Below are positions 18,511-26,729 of a stretch of DNA of 64,000 bases, in pieces. Made by a program: the position numbers and the translations under genes. The first letter of the stretch is position 1. Each line of letters begins with the position of its first letter. This DNA comes from Balneola sp. EhC07 (lineage in GTDB: Bacteria; Bacteroidota; Rhodothermia; Balneolales; Balneolaceae). Location: positions 245,309 to 309,308 of the forward strand of contig NZ_LXYG01000018.1 in NCBI RefSeq assembly GCF_001650905.1. The letters are read 5' to 3'. The notes below the pieces were generated by a model. The model was not told where the DNA came from. It made no database searches and saw only the letters and a list, made by a program, of their open reading frames with translations.

Positions 18511-19011
18511 TTACCAGGTATTGTCATTAAGTAATCTTTTTTTGAGGTTTAGTAACTGTACATTCATGTTACTAATTTTTCTTTGCTGTATTTCGATGAT
18601 ATTCTTTGTAAAGATATTGAACAATTTTTCCGGTTTTTTTCGAAAGAAATTAAGTGCATCATATCGTTCATACCTTAATAATATAGTGTCCGTTTCAGAA
18701 GTTACTTTAGCCATTCTGCTGTTTTTACTGAATAAAAAAGCCTCTCCTAGAAAATTACTTTCCGATAATGTTGCTAATTGAATTCCATCTTTCCAAATAG
18801 CCACTTTACCTGATGCAACTAAGTACGCAGAATTAACATTTTCGGATTCATTAATAATATTATCACCAGCCATGTAGCGTTCTTCAACGCCAGTTTGTAA
18901 GAACTCTAATACGTCTTCGTAGTGAAAATTGCGTAACAATAAAGGAGGTTCCTTAAGAAACTTCTTTAAGTAGTCAGGCATTTTATCATGGTTTTTTTCT
19001 TGCATATCCAT
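18511..19011 (-). CDS. Cyclic-nucleotide-binding-domain protein
   Basis: The 166-residue protein is almost only a CRP-type cyclic-nucleotide-binding fold: 'GVEERYMAGDNIINESENV', 'AYLVASGKVAIWKDGIQLATL', 'NFLGEAFLFSKNSRMAKVTSE' (phosphate-binding cassette region). There is no DNA-binding helix-turn-helix at the end, only a helix 'IEIQQRKISNMNVQLLNLKK'. It is placed between pilB and pilT on the same strand, so the obvious role is to pass a second-messenger signal to the pilus motors. The usual arginine of a cAMP cassette is not obvious in 'GEAFLFSKNSRMAKV', so the ligand (cAMP, cGMP or c-di-GMP) or even binding itself is open. Confidence 0.8.
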   Translation of the reverse strand: MDMQEKNHDKMPDYLKKFLKEPPLLLRNFHYEDVLEFLQTGVEERYMAGDNIINESENVNSAYLVASGKVAIWKDGIQLATLSESNFLGEAFLFSKNSRMAKVTSETDTILLRYERYDALNFFRKKPEKLFNIFTKNIIEIQQRKISNMNVQLLNLKKRLLNDNTW

Positions 19012-19085
19012 TTGTTTTCTTCCCCGTACACTAAATATCGCTAAAATGATTAACTAATATTTAATAAGTTATCTAATATTTCAAA

Positions 19086-20864
19086 TTAATCTTCTAAAGT
19101 TCCTGCAATTATTTCTTCAATCGTTGTAATACCTTCTTTAATACGTTCACGGCCAGAGCCTCTAAGAGTTAACATACCCTGAGACATAGCTAAATCTTTT
19201 ATAGCTTGTTCATCTATATCGCCTCCTGATTCCAAAACAAGTTCCTTTATCTCTTTCGAGAAAAACAAAGCTTCATGAATCGCTGAACGACCTTTAAAAC
19301 CCGATTGACCACAAACTTCGCACCCTACAGCTTTATAAAAAGTTGTTTCTTCATACTCTTCTTCAGTAAAACCTATACCTTTTGCTACTTCAATATGTGG
19401 TTTAAATTCTTCTTTACAATCTTTACATAAACGTCTTACCAAACGCTGAGCCATAACTAAATTAACCGCATTTGCGATCAAGAATGGCTCAACTCCCATT
19501 TTAAATAAACGAGAAACAGCACTGGGTGCATCATTTGTGTGTAAAGTAGAAAAAGTAAGGTGACCGGTGTTGGCTAATTTTATTGCAATTTCTGCTGTTT
19601 TAAGATCCCTCATCTCTCCTACTAATACAATATCCGGATCATGACGAAGTATTCCGCGTATTGATTGATCAAAGGTCATATGATTACTGATCTTTAACTG
19701 CCGCGCTCCTTCTATTATATATTCTACAGGCTCTTCAATAGTAAGAACATTTTTAGTTGGGTCAATAACCGAGTAAAGAGCTGCTACAAGTGTTGTTGAT
19801 TTACCACTTCCAGTAGGCCCTGTAATTATAACAATTCCGGAAGGTTGACTTATAGCTTTTACAAAATTGGCTTTTGCTATTTTTTGAAGCCCTAGTAAAT
19901 CAAGGTCACGAATAACTTTTCTGTCATCAAGAACCCTGATTACAATAGACTCAAATTTTCTATCGTATTGATTACCAACTATGGGCATAATAGAAACTCT
20001 GTACCGAATACCAACACCATCAATTTGACGTTGAATAAATCCATCCTGAGATGCATCTCTTTCAAATCTATCTACATTTCGGGTTTTGTCTTTTACTACT
20101 GCGGAAATTGCCTCTGGTTTAACATTCTTCTGTTGATACCATAATTGCAGCTTTCCATCCGTTCTAAAGCGAATGTCTGTAGTAGAAGGTCCGCTTGGAA
20201 CGATGTGCAAATCACTAACACCCTGCCTAACTGATTCAACTAACATCCCTTCTACCAAGGAATTAAGCATACTTTGGTTTATCTCAGCATCAATCTCTTC
20301 TTCATTGATTGATTCTTCCTCTTCAGCTTCTAACTGAGATTCGTCATAATCTATTTCTTCTAAAAGGTCCAGGAACTCATTTTTTTGTTCATAGACGTTT
20401 GACAAGATCTCCTCTATAAACTCATACTTACAATAAACCAATTCAGTTTTTTTGAAATTGAGCTTTTGTATTACTCCCTGAATATCAGGGTCAGATGGAT
20501 CAGCAGCAGCAACCGTTATAGAATTTTGAGATCGATGAAAAGGAACTGCTTTTAGAACTACGAGCTCATCTACTACATCATTATTAAGCTCTTCAACGTT
20601 TGTTTTAATATGGTCAATAATCTCTTCAGGGACAGAGTCAATATTTTCAAGAACCTCTCTAAAAGCATAAATCTCGGCAATCTCTTTCATTATAGTATGC
20701 CTGTTAAGATCTAAATCCTGAAATAAGATCTGACCTAATCTACGGCTACTCGATTCCGGTTCTTGCTCTAATATTTCTAAAGCCTCCTTCAGCTGCTCAC
20801 CAGAAATAATAGATTTCTTTACAAGAATATCGCCGATATGTCTTCTGATATTAATTTTACCCAT
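19086..20864 (-). CDS. pilB: PilB/GspE-type assembly ATPase
   Basis: This 592-residue ATPase powers pilus extension. The N-terminal MshEN-type domain (1-150; 'LGQILFQDLDL', 'VPFHRSQNSITVAAADPSD') can bind c-di-GMP in relatives. An acidic linker (168-195) leads to the motor with Walker A 'GPTGSGKST' (349-357), Walker B 'DIVLVGEMRDLKTAEIA' and His-box 'FSTLHTNDAPSAVSRL'. The zinc site 'CKDC' (480, 483) and 'CEVC' (515, 518) is intact, which separates PilB from PilT. Its start overlaps the pilC stop by one base, so PilB and PilC are translated together. A plain GspE role is possible because no prepilin peptidase is nearby, but the linked pilT favours a pilus. Confidence 0.95.
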   Translation of the reverse strand: MGKINIRRHIGDILVKKSIISGEQLKEALEILEQEPESSSRRLGQILFQDLDLNRHTIMKEIAEIYAFREVLENIDSVPEEIIDHIKTNVEELNNDVVDELVVLKAVPFHRSQNSITVAAADPSDPDIQGVIQKLNFKKTELVYCKYEFIEEILSNVYEQKNEFLDLLEEIDYDESQLEAEEEESINEEEIDAEINQSMLNSLVEGMLVESVRQGVSDLHIVPSGPSTTDIRFRTDGKLQLWYQQKNVKPEAISAVVKDKTRNVDRFERDASQDGFIQRQIDGVGIRYRVSIMPIVGNQYDRKFESIVIRVLDDRKVIRDLDLLGLQKIAKANFVKAISQPSGIVIITGPTGSGKSTTLVAALYSVIDPTKNVLTIEEPVEYIIEGARQLKISNHMTFDQSIRGILRHDPDIVLVGEMRDLKTAEIAIKLANTGHLTFSTLHTNDAPSAVSRLFKMGVEPFLIANAVNLVMAQRLVRRLCKDCKEEFKPHIEVAKGIGFTEEEYEETTFYKAVGCEVCGQSGFKGRSAIHEALFFSKEIKELVLESGGDIDEQAIKDLAMSQGMLTLRGSGRERIKEGITTIEEIIAGTLED

Positions 20865-22195
20865 TAAGCATTCGGCTTAATAACAGCAGATTCAGAAGAA
20901 ACAACAGTGATTCCAATTAAAGCTATCATAATAAATAAATTCACGAATAAACTAATAGTATCTATTACAGATTGCATTCTATACGTTGTTTGAACTTCAT
21001 AGTATTCTGCGAGTTGGCGTGCATTTTCTCGTAAAGATCCTGACTCAGCTCCTAATCTAAATCTACTTATCGCGGTTCTTGTGAATACACCTGTTTCTTC
21101 AATCGATTCAATTAAGCCCGCGCCATCTTTAAGCATCTTTTTTATTGCAACTTCTTTGATTCGCTTTTCCATATATGTATTTCTGCAAGCCTCGCTAGCA
21201 ACCTTTATTACTTCAATATTTTGCCCTGAACCACTATAAAGTGTATAAAATACTCTTGAAAAAATTTCAATACTTGTTTTGTGTAATAAATCACCGATTA
21301 CAGGGATTTTTATGATATACTTATCTAAGAAAAGTTTTCCTTTAGGTGTCTTAAAATAGTAAATCAAACCACCAATAGGACCGATTACACTAAGTATAAG
21401 TGTTATCCAATTTGCCTCCAACCAATAGCTTAATTGGAGTGTTGCAGCTGTCATGGGTGGTAATGAAATCCCCATATCTACAAATAATTCAGCTGTTGCG
21501 GGAAATATATATCCTACATAAAATAATACAACTCCAACTACAGCAAGAACTGTAACAGCAGGCATCATCAAGGAGCGCTTTAAATTCTTTTTAAATTCAG
21601 CATCCCTTTCAAGAAATTTAGCAGTACTTTCAAATACTAAAGCCATGTTACCAGACGTAGAAGCAACACTAAGCATGTAAGCAGCAAATTTTCCGAAGAC
21701 GTCTTCATGCTTTCCATAAACTTCAGAACCTTCCTTACCATCCTTTAGGTCTTTCTGAATAGTCTTTATCACCTCTTTCATCCTCTTATTTGCAGTATCT
21801 TCATATAAGAGGTTTAAAATTTCATCGTAAGTTAATTGTTGTTTTAAAAGATCTGCAGACAAACTGATAAAAGTAACCACTTCCGTGTGTGGCACCCCTC
21901 CCTTAAACTCAAAAAACTTCTTATTAATACTTAGAATTTCATATCCAAGCTTAAGAAGTGCCTTTTCTACTTCTTCTTTATTGTAAGCTTCCTGCTCTCC
22001 GGTTAACTTTGGCTTTCCGGGACGCTTCACTTTGTACATGAAGGTAGATTTTTGTTCTAATGACTTCACATTTAAGCCATTAGTCTTCGTTAATCTATCT
22101 ACCTTGATCTGAGCGTCTTTTTTATTCTCTGCTTCGAACTCTTTTAAGATTACTTTACCACCATTAGAAACTGCTTTTAAACGAAATTGTGCCAT
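20864..22195 (-). CDS. pilC: PilC/GspF inner-membrane platform protein
   Basis: The 443-residue platform protein has two GspF domains. The first ends in a membrane segment ('LLMMPAVTVLAVVGVVLFYVGY' region near 205-230), followed by 'MGISLPPMTAATLQLSYWL', the usual linker between GspF repeats, a second membrane helix, the second domain ('SRVFYTLYSGSGQNIEVIKV'), and a C-terminal helix 'SLFVNLFIMIALIGITVV'. An additional N-terminal part (about 1-90) is unusual and has two short repeats, 'VSNGGKVILKEFEAENKKDA' and 'KPKLTGEQEAYNKEEVEKAL'. It lies directly upstream of pilB with a one-base overlap and transmits the ATPase motion to the pilin. Confidence 0.94.
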   Translation of the reverse strand: MAQFRLKAVSNGGKVILKEFEAENKKDAQIKVDRLTKTNGLNVKSLEQKSTFMYKVKRPGKPKLTGEQEAYNKEEVEKALLKLGYEILSINKKFFEFKGGVPHTEVVTFISLSADLLKQQLTYDEILNLLYEDTANKRMKEVIKTIQKDLKDGKEGSEVYGKHEDVFGKFAAYMLSVASTSGNMALVFESTAKFLERDAEFKKNLKRSLMMPAVTVLAVVGVVLFYVGYIFPATAELFVDMGISLPPMTAATLQLSYWLEANWITLILSVIGPIGGLIYYFKTPKGKLFLDKYIIKIPVIGDLLHKTSIEIFSRVFYTLYSGSGQNIEVIKVASEACRNTYMEKRIKEVAIKKMLKDGAGLIESIEETGVFTRTAISRFRLGAESGSLRENARQLAEYYEVQTTYRMQSVIDTISLFVNLFIMIALIGITVVSSESAVIKPNA

Positions 22196-22213
22196 GTTAA
22201 AAGTTACTCCAGA

Positions 22214-22342
22214 TTATACGAAATTTAATAGATGTAGATGTAAAATATCCATCCAGCCCAAAGTTGATGAGAATTCTTTAAAAGTTCTTGTAACGGCTTT
22301 AGAGCTTATAAAATATTGTTCATTATAAATTGCTTTATTCAA
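22214..22342 (-). CDS. Possible small protein (42 aa) upstream of pilC
   Basis: A short reading frame starts with TTG, six bases after a near-perfect Shine-Dalgarno sequence (AGGAGGT, 22348-22354), and ends 18 bases before the pilC start. The TTG overlaps the stop of another small frame (TTGA), a typical coupling arrangement. The product starts 'NKAIYNEQYFISSKAVTRTF' and ends in a hydrophobic stretch 'GWMDILHLHLLNFV'. No family is recognised. The strong ribosome-binding site is the only real support for translation; the frame could also be a leader peptide that sets pilC expression. Confidence 0.35.
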   Translation of the reverse strand: MNKAIYNEQYFISSKAVTRTFKEFSSTLGWMDILHLHLLNFV

Positions 22343-22479
22343 ACTTGACCTCCTAAAAGGTTAGTAATACGACAATTGTAACATTCTGAAATATCCGATT
22401 TTGTAAAGTAAGAATTAGAGTAAAGTGTTAAATCGAGCACTCTTTGTCTTACTACATCCTTTTCAGCTTCTGGAAACAT
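22339..22479 (-). CDS. Possible small protein (46 aa) between pilin and pilC
   Basis: This frame starts with ATG and encodes 46 residues ('MFPEAEKDVVRQRVLDLTLY' then '...SDISECYNCRITNLLGGQV'). The stop codon overlaps the TTG of the next small frame, and the Shine-Dalgarno sequence of that frame lies within its final codons. Upstream the frame stays open for 22 more codons without a good start codon, so it might also be the remains of a longer gene. The Cys-Tyr-Asn-Cys motif is notable but no family is recognised. Base composition gives no strong sign either way. Confidence 0.25.
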   Translation of the reverse strand: MFPEAEKDVVRQRVLDLTLYSNSYFTKSDISECYNCRITNLLGGQV

Positions 22480-22559
22480 ATTAATAGAACCTATTGCATT
22501 ATTCCTTCTACTTCTAACAGCGTTGTAAAAGCTACTAGTATGTTTTACTTATTTTAATC

Positions 22560-22595
22560 TAAAAAAAAAGGACTTCATTTAAAATGAAGTCCTTA
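22560..22595 (-). terminator. Intrinsic terminator after the pilin gene
   Basis: On the minus strand the transcript reads AAGGACTTCATTT, a short TA-rich turn, then AAATGAAGTCCTT followed by a run of T. The perfect stem and eight-base T-tract make this a strong terminator. It lies about 20 bases after the pilin stop and would let pilin be made at a higher level than the motor genes downstream. Confidence 0.9.
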
Positions 22596-22616
22596 AATAT
22601 AAGACTTGGATAGATA

Positions 22617-23057
22617 TTAGTTATTATCAGTCCAGCTCAAATCATCTCTGGTAACATCTGCTGCCATTGTGTTAGTAGCAGCATCACCAATTGTTCCGTC
22701 AAAATCAGGATCACTGTTTGGATGTGCAGTAATAGTGAACTGAGTAGCTCCAGCTGCACTAAGAACATACTTACCATTAGCATTTAGTGCTGATAACAAG
22801 TCTCCCTGATCAATAGTATCTGATGCGAAAGATAAGTTATTAAATGTGATACCGGTGAAATCCTGACCACCGCCACCTAACTGTGTAGGCTTCATATAGT
22901 AGCTCTGTGCTGAAGCTGCAATATTTGCAACATCTTGACGAACTGCATCCAAGTTAGCTGAATCAGCTGCACTTGAGAAAGTGTTAATTGCAACTACAGT
23001 TGCAATACCTACGATTATTGTTACTAGTATAACTAGAAGTAATTGTTGTTGTCCCAT
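22617..23057 (-). CDS. Pilin-like protein with minimal leader
   Basis: The 146-residue protein begins 'MGQQQLLLVILVTIIVGIA', then a pilin-like amphipathic helix 'NLDAVRQDVANIAASAQSYY' and a Gly/Asp/Thr-rich globular part ('LGGGGQDF', 'NPDSD'-like 'NSDPDFDGTIGD'). This is the layout of a type IV pilin or pseudopilin. It differs from the standard in two ways: the leader before the conserved glycine is only two residues, and the glutamate at mature position 5 is absent (Leu there). A long AT-rich leader (about 90 bases of the upstream gap) and a dedicated terminator suggest high expression, as for a major pilin. Processing by a prepilin peptidase is possible but not shown; no peptidase gene is present in the window. 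Confidence 0.75.
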   Translation of the reverse strand: MGQQQLLLVILVTIIVGIATVVAINTFSSAADSANLDAVRQDVANIAASAQSYYMKPTQLGGGGQDFTGITFNNLSFASDTIDQGDLLSALNANGKYVLSAAGATQFTITAHPNSDPDFDGTIGDAATNTMAADVTRDDLSWTDNN

Positions 23058-23281
23058 TGGGTATACCTATTTATTGTTGTTTGTTTGTTGTTAATATAAT
23101 TTATAATTCAATTTCTTAAAACATTTTCTAAAAATAAATTAGAAATTGTTTATCCGCGTTAAGCTTATTTAACATCAAGAGTAATTTGTCTGAGAAAAAT
23201 TACAAAAAAAATCAGAACTAAAACTTATCCGCTCAATGTAATAATTGGTTAACAGCATATATTAATAGTATCGGCATTTTT

Positions 23282-23312
23282 TTGAAGAAATTTAAGTTGT
23301 TATGTTACTTTC
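23282..23312 (+). promoter_or_regulatory. Bacteroidota-type promoter upstream of the MFS gene
   Basis: TTG at 23282-23284 and TACTTTC at 23306-23312 are separated by 21 bases, matching the Bacteroidota pattern TTG-N19-21-TAnnTTTG except for the final base. The ATG follows 12 bases later, so the transcript would be nearly leaderless. The same geometry is seen before the thioesterase gene. Confidence 0.4.
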
Positions 23313-23324
23313 CTAAATATATTT

Positions 23325-24548
23325 ATGAAATACAATTCTACCACTCCCTATTTTATTCTGTTTTCATTATGGTTACTGGTTTTTTCTGCGAGTAGCCAAA
23401 TTATGATAATAGCTCCAATACTACCGGAAATTGGACAAACTCTTAACACTCCCATTGAACTGTTAGGCAATTTAATTACTGTTTATGCCGTAATGGTTGG
23501 TGTTTTTGCTATAATTATGGGGCCTTTCTCTGATAAAATCGGTCGCCGTAAAATTCTTCTGATAGGCACTGGTGGTATGGCTGTTTTTTTATTTTGCCAT
23601 ACACTAGTGGTTGATTTTAAGAGTTTTTTATTGGTTAGAGCGATGGCCGGAATGGCAGGTGGTGTATTAAGTGGAGCGGCGGTAGCTTATGTGGGAGATT
23701 ACTTCCCATACGAAAAACGAGGTTGGGCTAATGGTTGGGTTATGAGTGGTATAGCTGTTGGACAGATACTCGGAATACCTTTAGGTACATTTCTAGCTGA
23801 ACAATTCGGCTTTAAATCTCCGTTCTTGGTTTTTGGAATTGTAATGTCACTTACTTTTATACTTATATATATAAAAGTCCCTCAACCTAATGTTGAGCTT
23901 CATACTGACAAGCTTACAATACTTTCTACATTTACTAAGTATATAAACCTCCTCAAGAGGAAAGACGTGAGTTTTGTAGCCCTTTGTTACTTACTAATGT
24001 TTCTAAGTTTATCTGTTTTTATAATTTATTTCCCTACTTGGTTGGAAGATTCATTTGATTCTTCCTTAACTACCATTGGGTATATATTTGCAGTGGGTGG
24101 TATCGCTAATGTTATTGCTGGACCAAGTTCCGGATGGATATCAGATAAAATTGGTAGAAAAAACATGATTATTACTTCATGTCTCGGGCTTTCTGTTTTA
24201 ATGACGGGTACAACTTTTTTCATTACAGAACTGTCTTTTGCATTTATTTTATTTCCTGTTGCTATGATTTTGATAGCAATGAGAATCAGTCCCTTTCAGG
24301 CACTTTCATCAGAATTAGTAAAATCTAATAACAGAGGAACTATGATGAGTTTGCTGGTTGCAATCGGACAAGTTGGTTACGGCCTCGGAGGAACTGTTGC
24401 AGGCCCCCTCTATTCAATTAAAGGATATGCCAGTAATACTTATTTTGGTGCTTTTGCTATATTTTTAACCGCCTTGGTAGTTTGGAAATTTGTACCTGAA
24501 CCAAAACTTAAATCTACCCCAATACCCGAGCCTTCAATTGTGGAATAG
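23325..24548 (+). CDS. MFS transporter
   Basis: The 407-residue protein has about 12 membrane helices. The signature of the major facilitator family, motif A between helices 2 and 3, is 'GPFSDKIGRRKILLIG', and a related loop 'GPSSGWISDKIGRKNMII' appears in the second half. Motifs in helix 4 and 5 ('RAMAGMAGGVLSGAAVAYVGD', 'AVGQILGIPLGTFLAEQFG') fit drug/H+ antiporter-type members (DHA1-like). The exported compound cannot be read from sequence. It is a single-gene transcript, with a promoter-like sequence right before it and nothing related nearby. Confidence 0.9.
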   Translation: MKYNSTTPYFILFSLWLLVFSASSQIMIIAPILPEIGQTLNTPIELLGNLITVYAVMVGVFAIIMGPFSDKIGRRKILLIGTGGMAVFLFCHTLVVDFKSFLLVRAMAGMAGGVLSGAAVAYVGDYFPYEKRGWANGWVMSGIAVGQILGIPLGTFLAEQFGFKSPFLVFGIVMSLTFILIYIKVPQPNVELHTDKLTILSTFTKYINLLKRKDVSFVALCYLLMFLSLSVFIIYFPTWLEDSFDSSLTTIGYIFAVGGIANVIAGPSSGWISDKIGRKNMIITSCLGLSVLMTGTTFFITELSFAFILFPVAMILIAMRISPFQALSSELVKSNNRGTMMSLLVAIGQVGYGLGGTVAGPLYSIKGYASNTYFGAFAIFLTALVVWKFVPEPKLKSTPIPEPSIVE

Positions 24549-24660
24549 TTTTATTAAAGCATTTTTGATCTGAAAGACCGGCTTTTATAAATTAACTTTC
24601 CAAGACGATAAAATAATATGTAACTTTACTAACTTTTAATTATCTCTTTAGGAAAAAGCC

Positions 24661-26166
24661 ATGAAAAAATATCATCTCCTAAGTCTTTTTGTTCTCTTTC
24701 TTTTTGTCACGATCAATTCATGCAGCACTGATAATGCTGATGATGATGTGATAATAACAGGCCAGGTTTCAGACTCTGATTCGGGAGACCCAATTCTTGG
24801 AGCTACAGTTGAAATAGAGTCTCCTGAAGAATTGACTGATTTTGTTAAAACTGATTCTAGTGGTAATTACCAGTTTACCGGTATTAGTATAGATGAAGTT
24901 ACTGACATCTCTCTTACTGCATCATCTGCTAATTTTGGTGATGCTACACAAACATTAAGGGTAGCCCCTTCGGATGTCTTGAATAATATTGATTTTGAAT
25001 TAACACCAAATGATTCACAGGGACCGGATGATCCGGGTGGTGACGAAGTGAGTGGAGATCCCGAAGGAGCAGCTGCTATTATTTTAGAAAGGATTTCAGC
25101 TGAATCCATTAATATAAGACAAACAGGTGGTCAAGTTAGTTCTACATTTACCTTTGTTGTACAAGATTCTGCGGGTAGAGCAATAAATACTGAAGGTGCT
25201 GTAAATGTGGAGTTCTCCATATTAAAAGGTCCTGGTGGGGGTGAAACTGTAATTCCTAGTTCTGTAACAACAAACGCTGCCGGACAAGCAGTTACAAGTT
25301 TATTTAGTGGAGATTCAGCAGGAGTAGTTCGTGTAAGAGCTCTTATTGACCGCTCCGATGTTGGGCTCACAATAGTATCAGAGCCTATTTTAGTGGCAAT
25401 AAATGGAGGTTTTCCTGCTCCGGATAGGTTTTTTATAGCATCTGCCAATACAAACTTAGAAGGGTTCGGACTGATATCAGGCAATAACTCTTCTTTGGAG
25501 TATGATATTGTTGCTAGCGTTGGTGATAAATTTGGGAACCCTGTAAAAAGAGGAACCGCCGTTGACTTTAGAACACAAGGTGCAGGAATTATCGAAGGAT
25601 CAGCGCTTACCAATGAATTTGGTACTGCAACTGTGAAACTAAGACCAGATGGAAGTCGCCCAAGTTCTGACCCACAGGGTATCGGTTTTTTTACTGTTAA
25701 AGCAAAAACAGTAGATGAAAACAATGATTTTGTTAATCAAGATCTAAAATTGCTTTTTACAACGTCTCAAGCGTTAATTTCGATTAATCCTAATTCCGTT
25801 AATATACCTGCGGATGGAGCTCAATCTTTCACTTACACTGTTACAGATCTAAATGGTAATCCTATGTCTGCAGGTTCAGATATAGGAGTAAGTGTAGCAA
25901 CAGGTTTAGAAGCATCTGGTGATGTTGGCTTTTCATTAGGAGATTTTACTGCTCCGGGTGCAGGAAGTACTGAGTTTGGATTTACTGTCTCGGATACCGA
26001 TGATGAAAATGCAGATGTAATTGGTACGTCAATCACAATTACGGTAACTTCAGCCGGAACAGGTTCAACTACATCCTTAACCATTCAAGGAACACGTGCA
26101 AAATCAGGTGGGTGGAATTTCGATCCCAGTGACACAGAGACAACCTTCATTGAAAGAAAACAATAA
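24661..26166 (+). CDS. Lipoprotein with carboxypeptidase-regulatory-like and Ig-like (Big_1-type) domains
   Basis: The signal sequence ends with lipobox 'TINSC' (Cys21). Residues 30-120 form a carboxypeptidase-regulatory-like domain ('ITGQVSDSDSGDPILGATVE', 'TDSSGNYQFTGI'). After a Gly/Asp-rich linker come at least two Ig-like repeats of the invasin/Big_1 kind, with the paired motifs 'VQDSAGRAINTEG' ... 'TTNAAGQAVTSLFSGDSAG' and 'VGDKFGNPVKRGTAVDF' ... 'TNEFGTATVKLRPDG', and a third weaker repeat ('VTDLNGNPMSAGSD'). Such proteins are exposed on the cell surface and serve as adhesins or scaffolds. The length (501) and intact domains look functional. It starts alone after a non-coding gap and is followed 16 bases later by the AAA-like gene. 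Confidence 0.85.
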   Translation: MKKYHLLSLFVLFLFVTINSCSTDNADDDVIITGQVSDSDSGDPILGATVEIESPEELTDFVKTDSSGNYQFTGISIDEVTDISLTASSANFGDATQTLRVAPSDVLNNIDFELTPNDSQGPDDPGGDEVSGDPEGAAAIILERISAESINIRQTGGQVSSTFTFVVQDSAGRAINTEGAVNVEFSILKGPGGGETVIPSSVTTNAAGQAVTSLFSGDSAGVVRVRALIDRSDVGLTIVSEPILVAINGGFPAPDRFFIASANTNLEGFGLISGNNSSLEYDIVASVGDKFGNPVKRGTAVDFRTQGAGIIEGSALTNEFGTATVKLRPDGSRPSSDPQGIGFFTVKAKTVDENNDFVNQDLKLLFTTSQALISINPNSVNIPADGAQSFTYTVTDLNGNPMSAGSDIGVSVATGLEASGDVGFSLGDFTAPGAGSTEFGFTVSDTDDENADVIGTSITITVTSAGTGSTTSLTIQGTRAKSGGWNFDPSDTETTFIERKQ

Positions 26167-26182
26167 AACTACAGCAAAATTA

Positions 26183-26725
26183 ATGTTCGACTTTAACAGT
26201 ACCTCTTATAAAGAGTTTCTTAAAAACTTCAGAAACGACCCTGAGAAAAAAAGAGTGATAGTATTTGCAGGCAACTTCGCCGAAAATAGAAAATATGCTT
26301 TAAGCCAATTTGAAACTGAAGTAATGGGCGATTCCGTTCATGTTTCTTTAGAAGATCATATCTCTGGTTCAGAATCTGAAACTTATAAAAAGTTAGATCA
26401 ACTCTTTGACCGTCTATCATCAATAAGGTCACTCATTATTTTCAATAATGCAGAGCAACTTTGCGGTGTATATGTTGGGCATACTTATTCTGTTGTGAAA
26501 TATGCTACTCCACAGGAAAAGTATTTTATAAAAAAACTAGCAGAGCTGAACAGCCCTTGTATTATCGAGTTTGAGAATTTAAATCATATCGATAAAGCAA
26601 TTGAAAGAACTGCAGATGCTGTTATTAGATTTAATGTTCCATCATCCAGAATTGAGAAATTATTTTTCTGGTTAAGCCAAGTAAGAGTAAACGGTTCCAA
26701 TCTTCCCTCCCGTCGCCCGGTTTAA
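26183..26725 (+). CDS. Hypothetical protein, possibly a degenerate AAA+/P-loop relative
   Basis: The frame is open from 26096, but the preferred start is ATG 26183, after the stop of the upstream gene. This gives 180 residues. The order of elements recalls a P-loop ATPase: 'RVIVFAGNFAENRKYAL' lies where Walker A would be but lacks Gly-Lys-Thr/Ser, 'SLIIFNNAEQL' resembles a Walker B strand, and 'PCIIEFENLNHIDKAIERTA' a later sensor region, with a C-terminal helical end. The protein therefore probably does not bind ATP in the normal way. This reading is inference from pattern. The MATE transporter gene starts four bases after its stop, so they may share a transcript. No function can be given. 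Confidence 0.55.
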   Translation: MFDFNSTSYKEFLKNFRNDPEKKRVIVFAGNFAENRKYALSQFETEVMGDSVHVSLEDHISGSESETYKKLDQLFDRLSSIRSLIIFNNAEQLCGVYVGHTYSVVKYATPQEKYFIKKLAELNSPCIIEFENLNHIDKAIERTADAVIRFNVPSSRIEKLFFWLSQVRVNGSNLPSRRPV

Positions 26726-26729
26726 CTAA

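Noticed and set aside
18458..18781. Plus-strand frame of 107 codons over the cNMP-binding gene
   Set aside because: It runs antisense through a gene with clear domain conservation and has no ribosome site.
25131..25724. Minus-strand frame of 197 codons opposite the Ig-like lipoprotein
   Set aside because: It mirrors the repetitive low-complexity Ig-like coding region; such long antisense frames are common there.
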